The position numbers and the translations under genes are program-made. Below, piece by piece: positions 39,328 through 45,180 of a DNA stretch of 45,180 nt. How positions within the stretch are numbered: the stretch's first letter is position 1; every line of letters starts with the position of its first letter. The notes below the pieces were generated by a model. It saw only the letters and a list, made by a program, of their open reading frames with translations. It had not been told where the DNA came from and ran no database searches. The DNA is from Rhodocyclaceae bacterium (lineage in GTDB: Bacteria; Pseudomonadota; Gammaproteobacteria; Burkholderiales; Rhodocyclaceae), in the NCBI GenBank assembly GCA_018261935.1, contig JAGTRP010000026.1, forward strand, positions 1 to 45,180, read 5' to 3'.

Positions 39328-39382
39328 TGGCTTACAAAGCCACTCCAATACCGGTTTGTACTAACGCTTTGTACCAAACCGG
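39328..39382. repeat. Cluster of repeats next to the attachment site
   Basis: TGGCTT-ACA-AAGCCA (39328-39342) is a perfect inverted repeat. CCGGTTTGTAC (39351-39361) faces GTACCAAACCGG (39371-39382), inverted with one extra base. TTTGTAC occurs twice as a direct repeat (39355-39361 and 39368-39374). Such clusters just inside a tRNA att site can be integrase arm-binding sites, but this is inferred. Confidence 0.5.
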
Positions 39383-39534
39383 AACCCAATTCTCCCCGCC
39401 TTCCCCTCTGACAGCACCTTTCTAACCTGATAGCGCCACTTTGATTACCGGCAGCAATAGCCCGCGACAGCCTAGGTTCCCCCAGCAACAAACTTCGATT
39501 CCCGAGCCTAGCAGAGACAATCCCATCCATATAT

Positions 39535-39632
39535 TGAGCAAACTTAGCCCATATTGCTCACGATATGGATAGCCATCGTTGCATCCGCGCTTGCTGCCAC
39601 ATATACTGAGCAAAACTCAATGTTATTGCTCA
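39535..39632 (+). promoter_or_regulatory. hipBA promoter with two identical operators
   Basis: TGAGCAA-N12-TTGCTCA occurs twice, at 39535-39560 and 39607-39632, with identical arms and spacing; the starts are 72 bp apart. Between them TTGCAT (39579-39584) and TATACT (39602-39607), 17 nt apart, make a plausible promoter. The second operator then covers the transcription start. HipB-family antitoxins repress their own operon through paired palindromic operators, so these are the likely sites. Confidence 0.65.
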
Positions 39633-39642
39633 AGTTATTGAC

Positions 39643-39963
39643 ATGTCGCGCACTCACCTTCCTCTATCACCCGGGCTCGTAAGACTCTCCAAAGCCTTAG
39701 GGCAACGGCTGCAACTGGCTCGTTGCCGGCGGGAGCTATCGACGACCGTATTCGCGGAACGGGTTGGTATTTCGCGCAACACGCTCAAGCGGCTGGAAGA
39801 TGGAGACCCAAATGTGTCCCTCGGAACATACCTGCGAGCGCTCAGGGTCTTGGGATTGGATGGCGACATTGATGTGGTAGCGCGAGACGACGTATTGGGA
39901 CGCAAACTGCAAGACTTGAAATTACTCGGACAGCAGTCGTCCTCTGCCGACTCGGACCAATAG
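39643..39963 (+). CDS. hipB: HipB-like antitoxin, XRE-family DNA-binding protein
   Basis: A 106-residue protein with a helix-turn-helix of the Xre/Cro type (QRLQLARCRRELSTTVFAER, VGISRNTLKRLEDG). It lies 15 nt before a HipA-family kinase gene, the standard layout of a type II toxin-antitoxin pair. HipB binds DNA as a dimer, neutralises HipA and represses the operon. The two operators upstream fit this. The C-terminal tail is Ser/Asp-rich. Base composition is more A+T-rich than the core genes. Confidence 0.85.
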   Translation: MSRTHLPLSPGLVRLSKALGQRLQLARCRRELSTTVFAERVGISRNTLKRLEDGDPNVSLGTYLRALRVLGLDGDIDVVARDDVLGRKLQDLKLLGQQSSSADSDQ

Positions 39964-39978
39964 ATAAAGAGGTCCGTC

Positions 39979-41259
39979 ATGGCCAACAAGAAGACAACCC
40001 GGGCCGCACGCCAATCCATCGAAGTCCATTTGGACGCCCCTGAACTCGGTCCCTTCATGCAGGTGGGCGTCCTATATCCTGCGGACGTTCGTATCGACCT
40101 CGCCCCTTCGTTCGAATACACCCCGGAATGGCTCAAGAGCCCCCTGCGCTTTCTCCTCGACCCTCGCCTGGACTTGTACGCCGGGGAGCAACACTCGGCC
40201 CGCCCCCGCGGCTTTGGCATCTTCCTGGACTCCGCGCCAGACCGCTGGGGCCGGGTTCTCATGGAACGGCGTGAAGCCAGCCAAGCGAAAAAAGAAGGCC
40301 GGCCGATGCGGCGTTTGTCGGACCTCGACTTCATGCTCGGCGTACACGACTTTACTCGTACTGGCGGGCTTAGATTCCGGCGTGGCCCGGATGAGCCTTT
40401 CATCGACAACCACGAATTGCCAGCCCCTCCAGTGACTGACCTTCGTGAATTGGCGGCTATCGCACAACGACTCGAGGAGCCGGGTGCCGAGGAGTTGCCA
40501 GAGTATGAGAAGTGGCTCTCGATGCTCATCGCCCCCGGCACCTCGTTGGGTGGAGCTAGGCCCAAGGCCACCTTTACTCAAACCGATGGCACGTTATGGC
40601 TCGCCAAATTCCCTGCTCACGATGACCGCTACGACTGGGGGGCCTGGGAGTACATCACGCAGCAACTTGCCCAGGAAGCTGGCATTTGGGTGCCCGAGTC
40701 CCAACTCCTGGCTCTGGGAGGCCGCTACCACACCTTCTGCGTGAAGCGTTTTGACCGGAGCGTGAATGGGGACCCAAGGGCGCGCCGGATGTACGCGTCA
40801 GCGATGACGCTGCTAGAACGAGAAGATGGTGACGCCGGTGCCAGCTATCTCGACATGGTGGAATTTCTGGAGACCGAAGGTGCCACAGGCCTGACGGAGG
40901 ACTTGCATCAGCTTTTCCGTCGAGCCGTCTTCAACCTGCTGGTCGGCAACCGAGATGACCATCTACGGAATCACGGCTTTATCCGTCAGCCGACGGGTTG
41001 GCGTTTAAGTCCAGCCTTCGATATGAATCCGAACCGAGACAAACACCAACATGCCCTCACCTGGGACGGCAAGACGGCGGAGCCGGACTTGGCAGCCCTC
41101 AAAGCGACCGCCCCGTTTTATCGACTCATTGAGCCGGAAGAAGCCCAGAGCATCATCGACGAAGTATCAAGGGTGGTTTCAACCTGGCGCGACAAGGCCA
41201 GGGCCTTGCAGCTTCCGAGCATTGAATTGCAAGTGATGGAAACCGTATTCGCGGCTTAA
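39979..41259 (+). CDS. hipA: HipA-family serine/threonine kinase toxin
   Basis: The 426-residue protein shows the HipA kinase fold. The Gly-rich loop with the likely phosphorylated Ser189 is PGTSLGGARPKA. The catalytic loop NRDDHLRN carries D326 and N331, and D348 in AFDMNP is the metal-binding aspartate. All key residues are present, so it is probably active. Known HipA toxins phosphorylate aminoacyl-tRNA synthetases or other targets and cause growth arrest and persistence; the target here is unknown. AAAGAGGT precedes the ATG. It is the first cargo module next to the att site. Confidence 0.9.
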   Translation: MANKKTTRAARQSIEVHLDAPELGPFMQVGVLYPADVRIDLAPSFEYTPEWLKSPLRFLLDPRLDLYAGEQHSARPRGFGIFLDSAPDRWGRVLMERREASQAKKEGRPMRRLSDLDFMLGVHDFTRTGGLRFRRGPDEPFIDNHELPAPPVTDLRELAAIAQRLEEPGAEELPEYEKWLSMLIAPGTSLGGARPKATFTQTDGTLWLAKFPAHDDRYDWGAWEYITQQLAQEAGIWVPESQLLALGGRYHTFCVKRFDRSVNGDPRARRMYASAMTLLEREDGDAGASYLDMVEFLETEGATGLTEDLHQLFRRAVFNLLVGNRDDHLRNHGFIRQPTGWRLSPAFDMNPNRDKHQHALTWDGKTAEPDLAALKATAPFYRLIEPEEAQSIIDEVSRVVSTWRDKARALQLPSIELQVMETVFAA

Positions 41260-41282
41260 GACTTTGACCAAACAGGCAGCCC

Positions 41283-41978
41283 TTGTCCGAAATTACGTTA
41301 CTTGAGGTCGAAACCGGCCCTACTCCCTCCGTCGCCGTTATCTGGATGCATGGCCTTGGCGCCGACGGGACGGATTTCGAGCCCATTGTTCCCGAGCTCG
41401 GTCTACCGGAGACGCCGGCGATACGATTTATCTTCCCGAACGCCCCGTACCGGCCGGTGACCTGCAACGGCGGCTACGTCATGCGCGCCTGGTACGACAT
41501 CATTTCTCTGGACCCGAATAGCCGCGAAATCGACGAGGCCGGGCTTCTGGAATCTCGGGAAATCGTTCGACAGCTGATTGCTCGGGAAGCGGGCCGCGGA
41601 ATTCCAAGCCACAGAGTGTTCCTGGCTGGCTTCTCGCAAGGCGGCGCCGTAGCCTACCTCACCGCCCTCACCCACCCGGATGCCTTGGCCGGGGTCATCG
41701 CCCTCTCGACCTATATCCCTAGCCCCCATCTCATCACCGACAGTCTGTCGGAGGCCAACAGACGAATTCCTCTGTACGTCGCCCACGGCACCGACGACGA
41801 TGTCGTCTCACTTACGCTGGGCACGCAAGCTTTGGAACTCGTGAAAAGCCAAGGCCTCGCACCGGAATGGCACACCTATGACATGCCGCACTCGGTCTGT
41901 CCCGAAGAGATTCGTGATATTGGAGCATGGTTGAACAGTCAACTCAAAGGCTCCCAAGGATGTGTCGGAAATCCGTGA
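41283..41978 (+). CDS. Carboxylesterase / phospholipase family serine hydrolase
   Basis: An alpha/beta-hydrolase of the bacterial carboxylesterase (acyl-protein-thioesterase-like) family, 231 residues. The catalytic triad is Ser118 in GFSQGG, Asp171 in AHGTDDDVV and His203 in DMPHS. WMHGLGADG forms the oxyanion region. The gene appears to start with TTG at 41283, because no ATG or GTG gives a full-length protein, and translation may be weak. It overlaps the next gene by 17 nt. It lies 23 nt after hipA and may be co-transcribed with it. Confidence 0.85.
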   Translation: MSEITLLEVETGPTPSVAVIWMHGLGADGTDFEPIVPELGLPETPAIRFIFPNAPYRPVTCNGGYVMRAWYDIISLDPNSREIDEAGLLESREIVRQLIAREAGRGIPSHRVFLAGFSQGGAVAYLTALTHPDALAGVIALSTYIPSPHLITDSLSEANRRIPLYVAHGTDDDVVSLTLGTQALELVKSQGLAPEWHTYDMPHSVCPEEIRDIGAWLNSQLKGSQGCVGNP

Positions 41979-42277
41979 GCTGATGCACCCGTCAATCCAA
42001 GGCAACCAAGCTCAGAGCCTTGCTAAAGCGACTGTCCAGCCCGGCTGCCGAACTCGCCTTCACCTTCACCACAAGACCGAAGAGCTGCATCACGTCACCG
42101 GTGACGAAGGACGTATGGCCTTGGAGCGTGAAGAATTCCTCGTCCGGGTCGGCGACATTATCTGTATTCCCCCTGGCACCCAGCATTGCATCGAGACCGT
42201 AGGTGACACCGCTCAGACTGCTGTGTTGTTGCTCCCCTGCCTACTACTATGCCGATACGGAGCTTATCGAGGAGTAG
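41962..42277 (+). pseudogene. Small cupin-domain protein, frameshifted near its 3' end
   Basis: Starting at GTG 41962 (MSEIRELMHPSIQGN), the frame encodes a cupin: PGCRTRLHLHHKTEELHHV with metal-type histidines, then GDIICIPPGTQHCIETVG. Near 42230 the family-like ending (CSPAYYYADTELIEE, stop TAG 42275-42277) lies in another frame, reached by removing one base in the GTTGTTGCTC region. Read without correction the frame runs to 42393 and overlaps the next gene by more than 100 bases. With the correction it ends 3 nt before that gene. A real one-base insertion or a sequencing error are both possible. Confidence 0.7.
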
Positions 42278-42280
42278 ACC

Positions 42281-42889
42281 ATGACCCCAGCCATCACCCC
42301 AGACGACATCCTCGGTTTCTGGTTCGGACCCGCCACCGACAATCTGACAGTGGCCCAGCAGCAGAGCAAGCTCTGGTGGTCAAAGAACGATGAACTCGAC
42401 GTGCAAATCCGGCAGCGTTTCGAGCCTCTCTTAATCTCCATGGTGAACGGCAAGTGGGACGGGTTTCCGGATTCGGCGAAAGGGCGTCTGGCTAAAATCA
42501 TTCTGTTCGACCAGTTTCCTCGGAACATGTACCGCGGCACTGAAGCCGCGTTTGCCACAGACCTTTTGGCTCAGCACTTAACCATGACGGCGCTGACTGC
42601 CGGAGACGAAGGGCAGCTACGCCCAATTGAGCGTGTTTTCCTGTACATGCCTTTTGAGCATGCTGAAGAACAGGCCTTGCAAGACCTATCAGTAAAGCGG
42701 TTTGAGTTGTTGTTGGCTAACGCACGAGAAGAAGAACGCGACCTATTCAAAGGCTATTTGGATTTCGCAATTCGCCATCGGGACATCATCGAGCGCTTTG
42801 GGCGCTTCCCTCACCGCAATGCCCTTCTGGGGCGCCAATCCACCCCAGCGGAAATTGAGTTTCTTAAAGAACCGGGTTCATCTTTTTAG
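42281..42889 (+). CDS. DUF924-family protein
   Basis: A 202-residue helical protein of the DUF924 family, recognised from DILGFWFGPATD near the N-terminus, LAKIILFDQFPRNMYRGT in the middle and ERFGRFPHRNALLGR near the C-terminus. The family fold resembles TPR-like helices, and its biochemical role is unknown. GAGGAG precedes the ATG closely. It is part of a tightly packed island gene set between a cupin and an alpha/beta hydrolase. Confidence 0.85.
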   Translation: MTPAITPDDILGFWFGPATDNLTVAQQQSKLWWSKNDELDVQIRQRFEPLLISMVNGKWDGFPDSAKGRLAKIILFDQFPRNMYRGTEAAFATDLLAQHLTMTALTAGDEGQLRPIERVFLYMPFEHAEEQALQDLSVKRFELLLANAREEERDLFKGYLDFAIRHRDIIERFGRFPHRNALLGRQSTPAEIEFLKEPGSSF

Positions 42890-42895
42890 GCGGCT

Positions 42896-43510
42896 ATGAA
42901 ATCCTCTAATCACCGCATTCTTTTCTTTCCCGGGGCGTCCGGTGACGGTTCGTTTTGGACAGGAGTTGGAGAACTTCTCCCCAATTCGTGGCAAAAGCAC
43001 TATTTGAACTGGCCGGGCCTCGGCAACCAGCCTGCTTCCCCGGAGGTAACTGGTTTCACCGACCTCCTGCGTCTCACCGAGCGCAGTTTGAGTGAACCCT
43101 CCGCAATAGTGGCTCAATCCATGGGCGGCATTGTTGCCATCCAGCTGGCACTGAAGCATCCGGACTTGGTAACTCATCTGGTTTTGGTTGCCACTTCGGG
43201 CGGCTTGGATGTATCAAGCTTCGGTGCCTCGGACTGGCGTCCGGACTTTCTTGCGGCATTTCCGGAGACTGCTCAATGGATTCTGACTGAGAGACCAGAC
43301 TTGGCTGGGCAATTTTCGAAGCTACAAATGCCAACCTTGCTGATATGGGGCGAGAAAGATGCGATTAGCCCAGTAGCCGTCGGCCAACACCTAGCCACGC
43401 AGATTCCCCTGTCTAGGCTGTTCATTGTTCCTGGCGGCGAGCACTCGTTGGCCAAGGACCTGCCCGAAGTTGTTGTGCCCCTAATTGAGACCCACCTAGC
43501 TACGGTCTGA
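42896..43510 (+). CDS. Alpha/beta-fold hydrolase
   Basis: A 204-residue hydrolase with a full triad: Ser75 in AQSMGG, Asp155 in WGEKDAISP and His183 in GGEHSLA. The N-terminus contains the oxyanion stretch FFPGASGDG. The lid region is very short, so the substrate pocket may be open. The substrate is unknown. It is last in the esterase-cupin-DUF924 set, 6 nt after DUF924, and converges with the Bax-inhibitor-like gene across a bidirectional-looking hairpin. Confidence 0.83.
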   Translation: MKSSNHRILFFPGASGDGSFWTGVGELLPNSWQKHYLNWPGLGNQPASPEVTGFTDLLRLTERSLSEPSAIVAQSMGGIVAIQLALKHPDLVTHLVLVATSGGLDVSSFGASDWRPDFLAAFPETAQWILTERPDLAGQFSKLQMPTLLIWGEKDAISPVAVGQHLATQIPLSRLFIVPGGEHSLAKDLPEVVVPLIETHLATV

Positions 43511-43513
43511 TTG

Positions 43514-43542
43514 AAAAACGGCCCACCTAAAGGTGAGCCGTT
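43514..43542 (-). terminator. Terminator of the Bax-inhibitor-1-like gene
   Basis: AACGGC/GCCGTT and ACCT/AGGT arms, separated by a 2-nt internal mismatch, form a hairpin. On the minus strand it is followed by five T residues. It lies 24 nt past the stop of the minus-strand gene and may act for both converging units. Confidence 0.8.
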
Positions 43543-43565
43543 GAGGATTACAGCTGGCCGGTGAC

Positions 43566-44240
43566 TCAGTCGTCTGCGGAGAAGCCCAACAGCTGCAGCA
43601 CTGACAGGAACAGGTTCAACACGTTGAGATACATGCTCACAGCGGCCATCACGTAGTTGTCTTCTTCGCCGCGAACGAGTCGGCTCGTATCAAAGAGAAT
43701 GAACCCCGAGAACAGCAGCGCAGCCACGGCGGAGACGCCCGCCTGCATGGCCGGGACGAATATCGCCGCGATGCTGGCCAGGATGACGACAATCAGACCA
43801 GCGAACAGGAAGCCCCCCATCCGGGTGAAGTCTTTGCCGGTCTTGTGGACGTAGGCAGTCAGCGCCAGCGTCACCGCGGTGGTGATGACCGCAGCGGTCA
43901 TCACCGTATTGCTGCCGCCTGGCAGGCTTAGGTAATGGCTCAGCGTCGGACCCAGGCCCAGGCCGCTCAAACCCGTAAAGGTCAGCATCGCCGGTACAGC
44001 TCTTGCCGAGTTCCGGTGCTTGTTCAGATAGAACAGCGGTACGAGACCAAGCAGCGTGAAGACGATGCCGGCCAAGGGACCAAAGCCCGCCAGCATGCTG
44101 ATGCCCGCACCCACGGCAGCAACCCCCGTGGAGAGGGCCAGCAACTGGTAGGTATTGCGGATAACCCGGCAAGTGTCCATCGCGGCGTACGTGCTGTACT
44201 CGGTTTTGGACAGGTCGATAACACGAGCATCAGTTCTCAT
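43566..44240 (-). CDS. Bax inhibitor-1 / YccA-family inner-membrane protein
   Basis: A 224-residue protein with about seven hydrophobic segments. The C-terminal segments SAVAALLFSGFILFDTSRLVRGEEDNYVMAAVSMYLNVLNLFLSVL are the BI-1/YccA hallmark, including the conserved aspartate in FDTSR. YccA relatives modulate the FtsH protease and membrane protein quality control; eukaryotic members control calcium and apoptosis. It is an island gene with its own terminator. Host chromosomes normally carry another copy, so this may be an accessory paralogue. Confidence 0.88.
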   Translation of the reverse strand: MRTDARVIDLSKTEYSTYAAMDTCRVIRNTYQLLALSTGVAAVGAGISMLAGFGPLAGIVFTLLGLVPLFYLNKHRNSARAVPAMLTFTGLSGLGLGPTLSHYLSLPGGSNTVMTAAVITTAVTLALTAYVHKTGKDFTRMGGFLFAGLIVVILASIAAIFVPAMQAGVSAVAALLFSGFILFDTSRLVRGEEDNYVMAAVSMYLNVLNLFLSVLQLLGFSADD

Positions 44241-44414
44241 AGCAGTTCAGTTCCTCCAACAGGATGTCCCATAACTCTATGTGGGGACACCTTCCCGATA
44301 AATCAAACTTCGCAAGAGCGAGTGTTCGAATAAACCGAACCATGTGGCCGCTTCACGAAAGTGAAAGCTGAGGTACGATGGCTCATCGTTTGACCACCCT
44401 GGAGGCGATAGCAA

Positions 44415-44624
44415 ATGAAGAAGGTGCAATCTTCCATTCAGCGCGGTGCGGAGTACATCTGCACCAAGATTGGCGATGTCGTAACGGCAATTGAGCAGGT
44501 TGCCGTGGTCAAGGGGCTCCCCATGTGGGAAGTTGAACGAACAATTGGAGCCGGCATCCGTAAGCGCCTTATCGTATCGGCGCGTTCCCTGATGCCCCTG
44601 CAGCCGGAGCCATCACCGGCGTAA
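44415..44624 (+). CDS. Small hypothetical protein
   Basis: A 69-residue frame beginning MKKVQSSIQRGAEYICTKIG, with TGGAGG 9 nt before the ATG. It is mostly helical with mixed charge and a Pro-rich tail, and has no signal peptide or membrane segment. No family was recognised. Upstream the perfect inverted repeat ACGATG-GCT-CATCGT (44375-44389) may be an operator. A strong hairpin follows the gene. Confidence 0.55.
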   Translation: MKKVQSSIQRGAEYICTKIGDVVTAIEQVAVVKGLPMWEVERTIGAGIRKRLIVSARSLMPLQPEPSPA

Positions 44625-44635
44625 ACCTAAAGCAA

Positions 44636-44663
44636 GCAGCGGGTGGGACCTCCCTCCCGCTGC
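44636..44663. terminator. Strong hairpin after the small hypothetical gene
   Basis: GCAGCGGG/CCCGCTGC arms with an inner GGG/CCC extension make a long hairpin 12 nt after the stop codon. No T-run follows directly, so it may act as a weak terminator or an RNA-stabilising structure. Confidence 0.5.
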
Positions 44664-44676
44664 CAAAAAGACCGTT

Positions 44677-44911
44677 TTAAGCGGTCAGGCTGCCATACCA
44701 GGCATCCGACAGTTCTCTGACAGTCACAGACGCGAACTCGGAACGTGCCTGGAGCCAATCCCGGACAGCGGCACGGTCGTCGTCAGTCGCAGAGCCACCA
44801 CCAGCCTTGCAGACGTACCCACAAACCACGCCACCGCCACTGGAACTCGTCGAGGTGGAGTTTTTTGCGAAGGCGGCGGGAGCGCGGATACTTGGCCATT
44901 GGCACACTCAT
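44677..44911 (-). pseudogene. Degraded YggL-like (DUF469) gene with internal deletion and frameshift
   Basis: From ATG 44911 or 44899 the frame reads MAKYPRSRRLRKKLHLDEFQ, the conserved N-terminus of YggL/DUF469 proteins. After the CAG of FQ the similarity moves to another frame and skips the middle of the family. The sequence then matches the C-terminal part (SATDDDRAAVRDWL, VRELSDAWYG). About 50 residues are missing and the two ends are out of frame, so no normal protein can be made. YggL is a small ribosome-associated protein in proteobacteria. It lies within the island near an IS element. Confidence 0.65.
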
Positions 44912-45040
44912 AGAAGATTAGGGAGGCCGGAAGGTATCACCTCTCGGCGTCGTCGGCTAACCGCCGATGAGCACGCTGACTAGGACCCACAACGTCAGTG
45001 CAAGCTATACTCGTTATCAAAAAATGCGAAGGAGTGCATC

Positions 45041-45090
45041 ATGACTCAATCTGAACGCGAGTTTAATGCCCGGCTAGGCGAGGGGGGTGC
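45041..45090 (+). pseudogene. 5' fragment of an unknown gene, apparently interrupted by an IS
   Basis: GAAGGAG precedes an ATG at 45041, which opens MTQSEREFNARLGE. Soon after, near 45088, the sequence appears to enter the left end of an insertion sequence whose transposase starts at 45124. The original gene cannot be identified from 14-16 residues. Confidence 0.4.
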
Positions 45091-45123
45091 GGACAAAATC
45101 TTGGACTACCTTGGAGGTAGTTC

Positions 45124-45180
45124 ATGTATTCGTACGAAGAGAGAATCCGGGCGGTCAAGCTCTACATCAAACTCGGAAAG
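45124..45180 (+). mobile_element. Start of an IS3-type transposase OrfA (cut by window end)
   Basis: ATG 45124 is preceded by TGGAGGT. The 19 visible residues (MYSYEERIRAVKLYIKLGK) match the usual N-terminus of IS3/IS150-group OrfA helix-turn-helix proteins. The rest of the element lies outside the window. The left end of the IS is probably near 45085-45095. Confidence 0.7.

Larger units (their letters stand above)
39142..39642. other. Intergenic region: host/island junction and hipBA control region
   Basis: About 500 bases without a gene. From left to right they contain a minus-strand terminator (39237-39261), the 3' end of a tRNA-Ser gene (39276-39295), inverted and direct repeats just inside the junction (39328-39382), and the two-operator promoter of the hipBA operon (39535-39632). 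The right part, from 39296 onward, is less G+C-rich than the core genes. Confidence 0.75.

Noticed and set aside
41283-44663. Integron cassette array
   Set aside because: The genes overlap or nearly touch, and no convincing pair of attC core sites (GTTRRRY/RYYYAAC) was found between them.

Overview
This looks like a G+C-rich betaproteobacterial chromosome segment, probably from the Rhodocyclales. The evidence is the gene order gyrA-serC-pheA-hisC-tyrA-(aroA-cmk)-rpsA-ihfB-lapA-lapB on one strand, a LapB with a C-terminal rubredoxin-type zinc site, high G+C in third codon positions, and a divergent mtaD/ompA/ubiG block next to gyrA. The taxonomic call is inferred from gene order and protein character, not from a database match.

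Positions 1-3539 hold most of a very large secreted-type repeat protein. It has tandem YDG/MBG-type repeats (as in filamentous-haemagglutinin-like exoproteins), a charged Lys/Ala/Glu linker and a C-terminal caspase-like (peptidase C14) domain with its His/Cys dyad. The reading frame breaks at about 360. Positions 3741-6223 (plus strand) encode two nucleotide-sugar enzymes, GalE and a bifunctional mannose-1-phosphate guanylyltransferase/mannose-6-phosphate isomerase. Facing them is the minus-strand pair cysC-cysQ (PAPS synthesis and recycling).

Positions 7770-27480 form a long minus-strand block of tightly packed, often overlapping genes: gyrA, serC, pheA, hisC, tyrA, rfbB, rfbA, rfbC, fused aroA-cmk, rpsA, ihfB, then after a terminator lapA, lapB, ugd, hldE1, hldD, cysM and a PolB-type 3'-5' exonuclease gene. 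It combines aromatic amino-acid and serine synthesis, translation and nucleoid proteins, LPS regulation (LapA/B), heptose and uronate precursors, and a dTDP-sugar module (rfbBAC without rfbD) set into the aromatic operon.

Positions 27605-38614 (mostly plus strand) carry mtaD, an OmpA-family protein, ubiG, a secreted hypothetical/FecR/OmpA-lipoprotein set, a ChaN-PDZ protein with an overlapping M1 peptidase, a tiny minus-strand gene with a very strong ribosome binding site, an A+T-richer spacer with two perfect inverted DnaA boxes, and a cytochrome c / Fe-S assembly factor / NnrS-like membrane protein / rhodanese group.

From about 39276 to the right end the character changes. A 20-nt tRNA-Ser 3' end (minus strand) lies next to the tRNA's terminator but has no tRNA body. 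This is what the distal attachment site of a tRNA-integrated genomic island looks like. The island cargo in view is a HipB/HipA toxin-antitoxin pair with two identical operators around its promoter, an overlapping set of esterase, frameshifted cupin, DUF924 and alpha/beta hydrolase genes, a Bax-inhibitor-1/YccA membrane protein, a small hypothetical gene, a degraded yggL-like gene and the start of an IS transposase. The intact tRNA-Ser and integrase would be expected beyond 45180.
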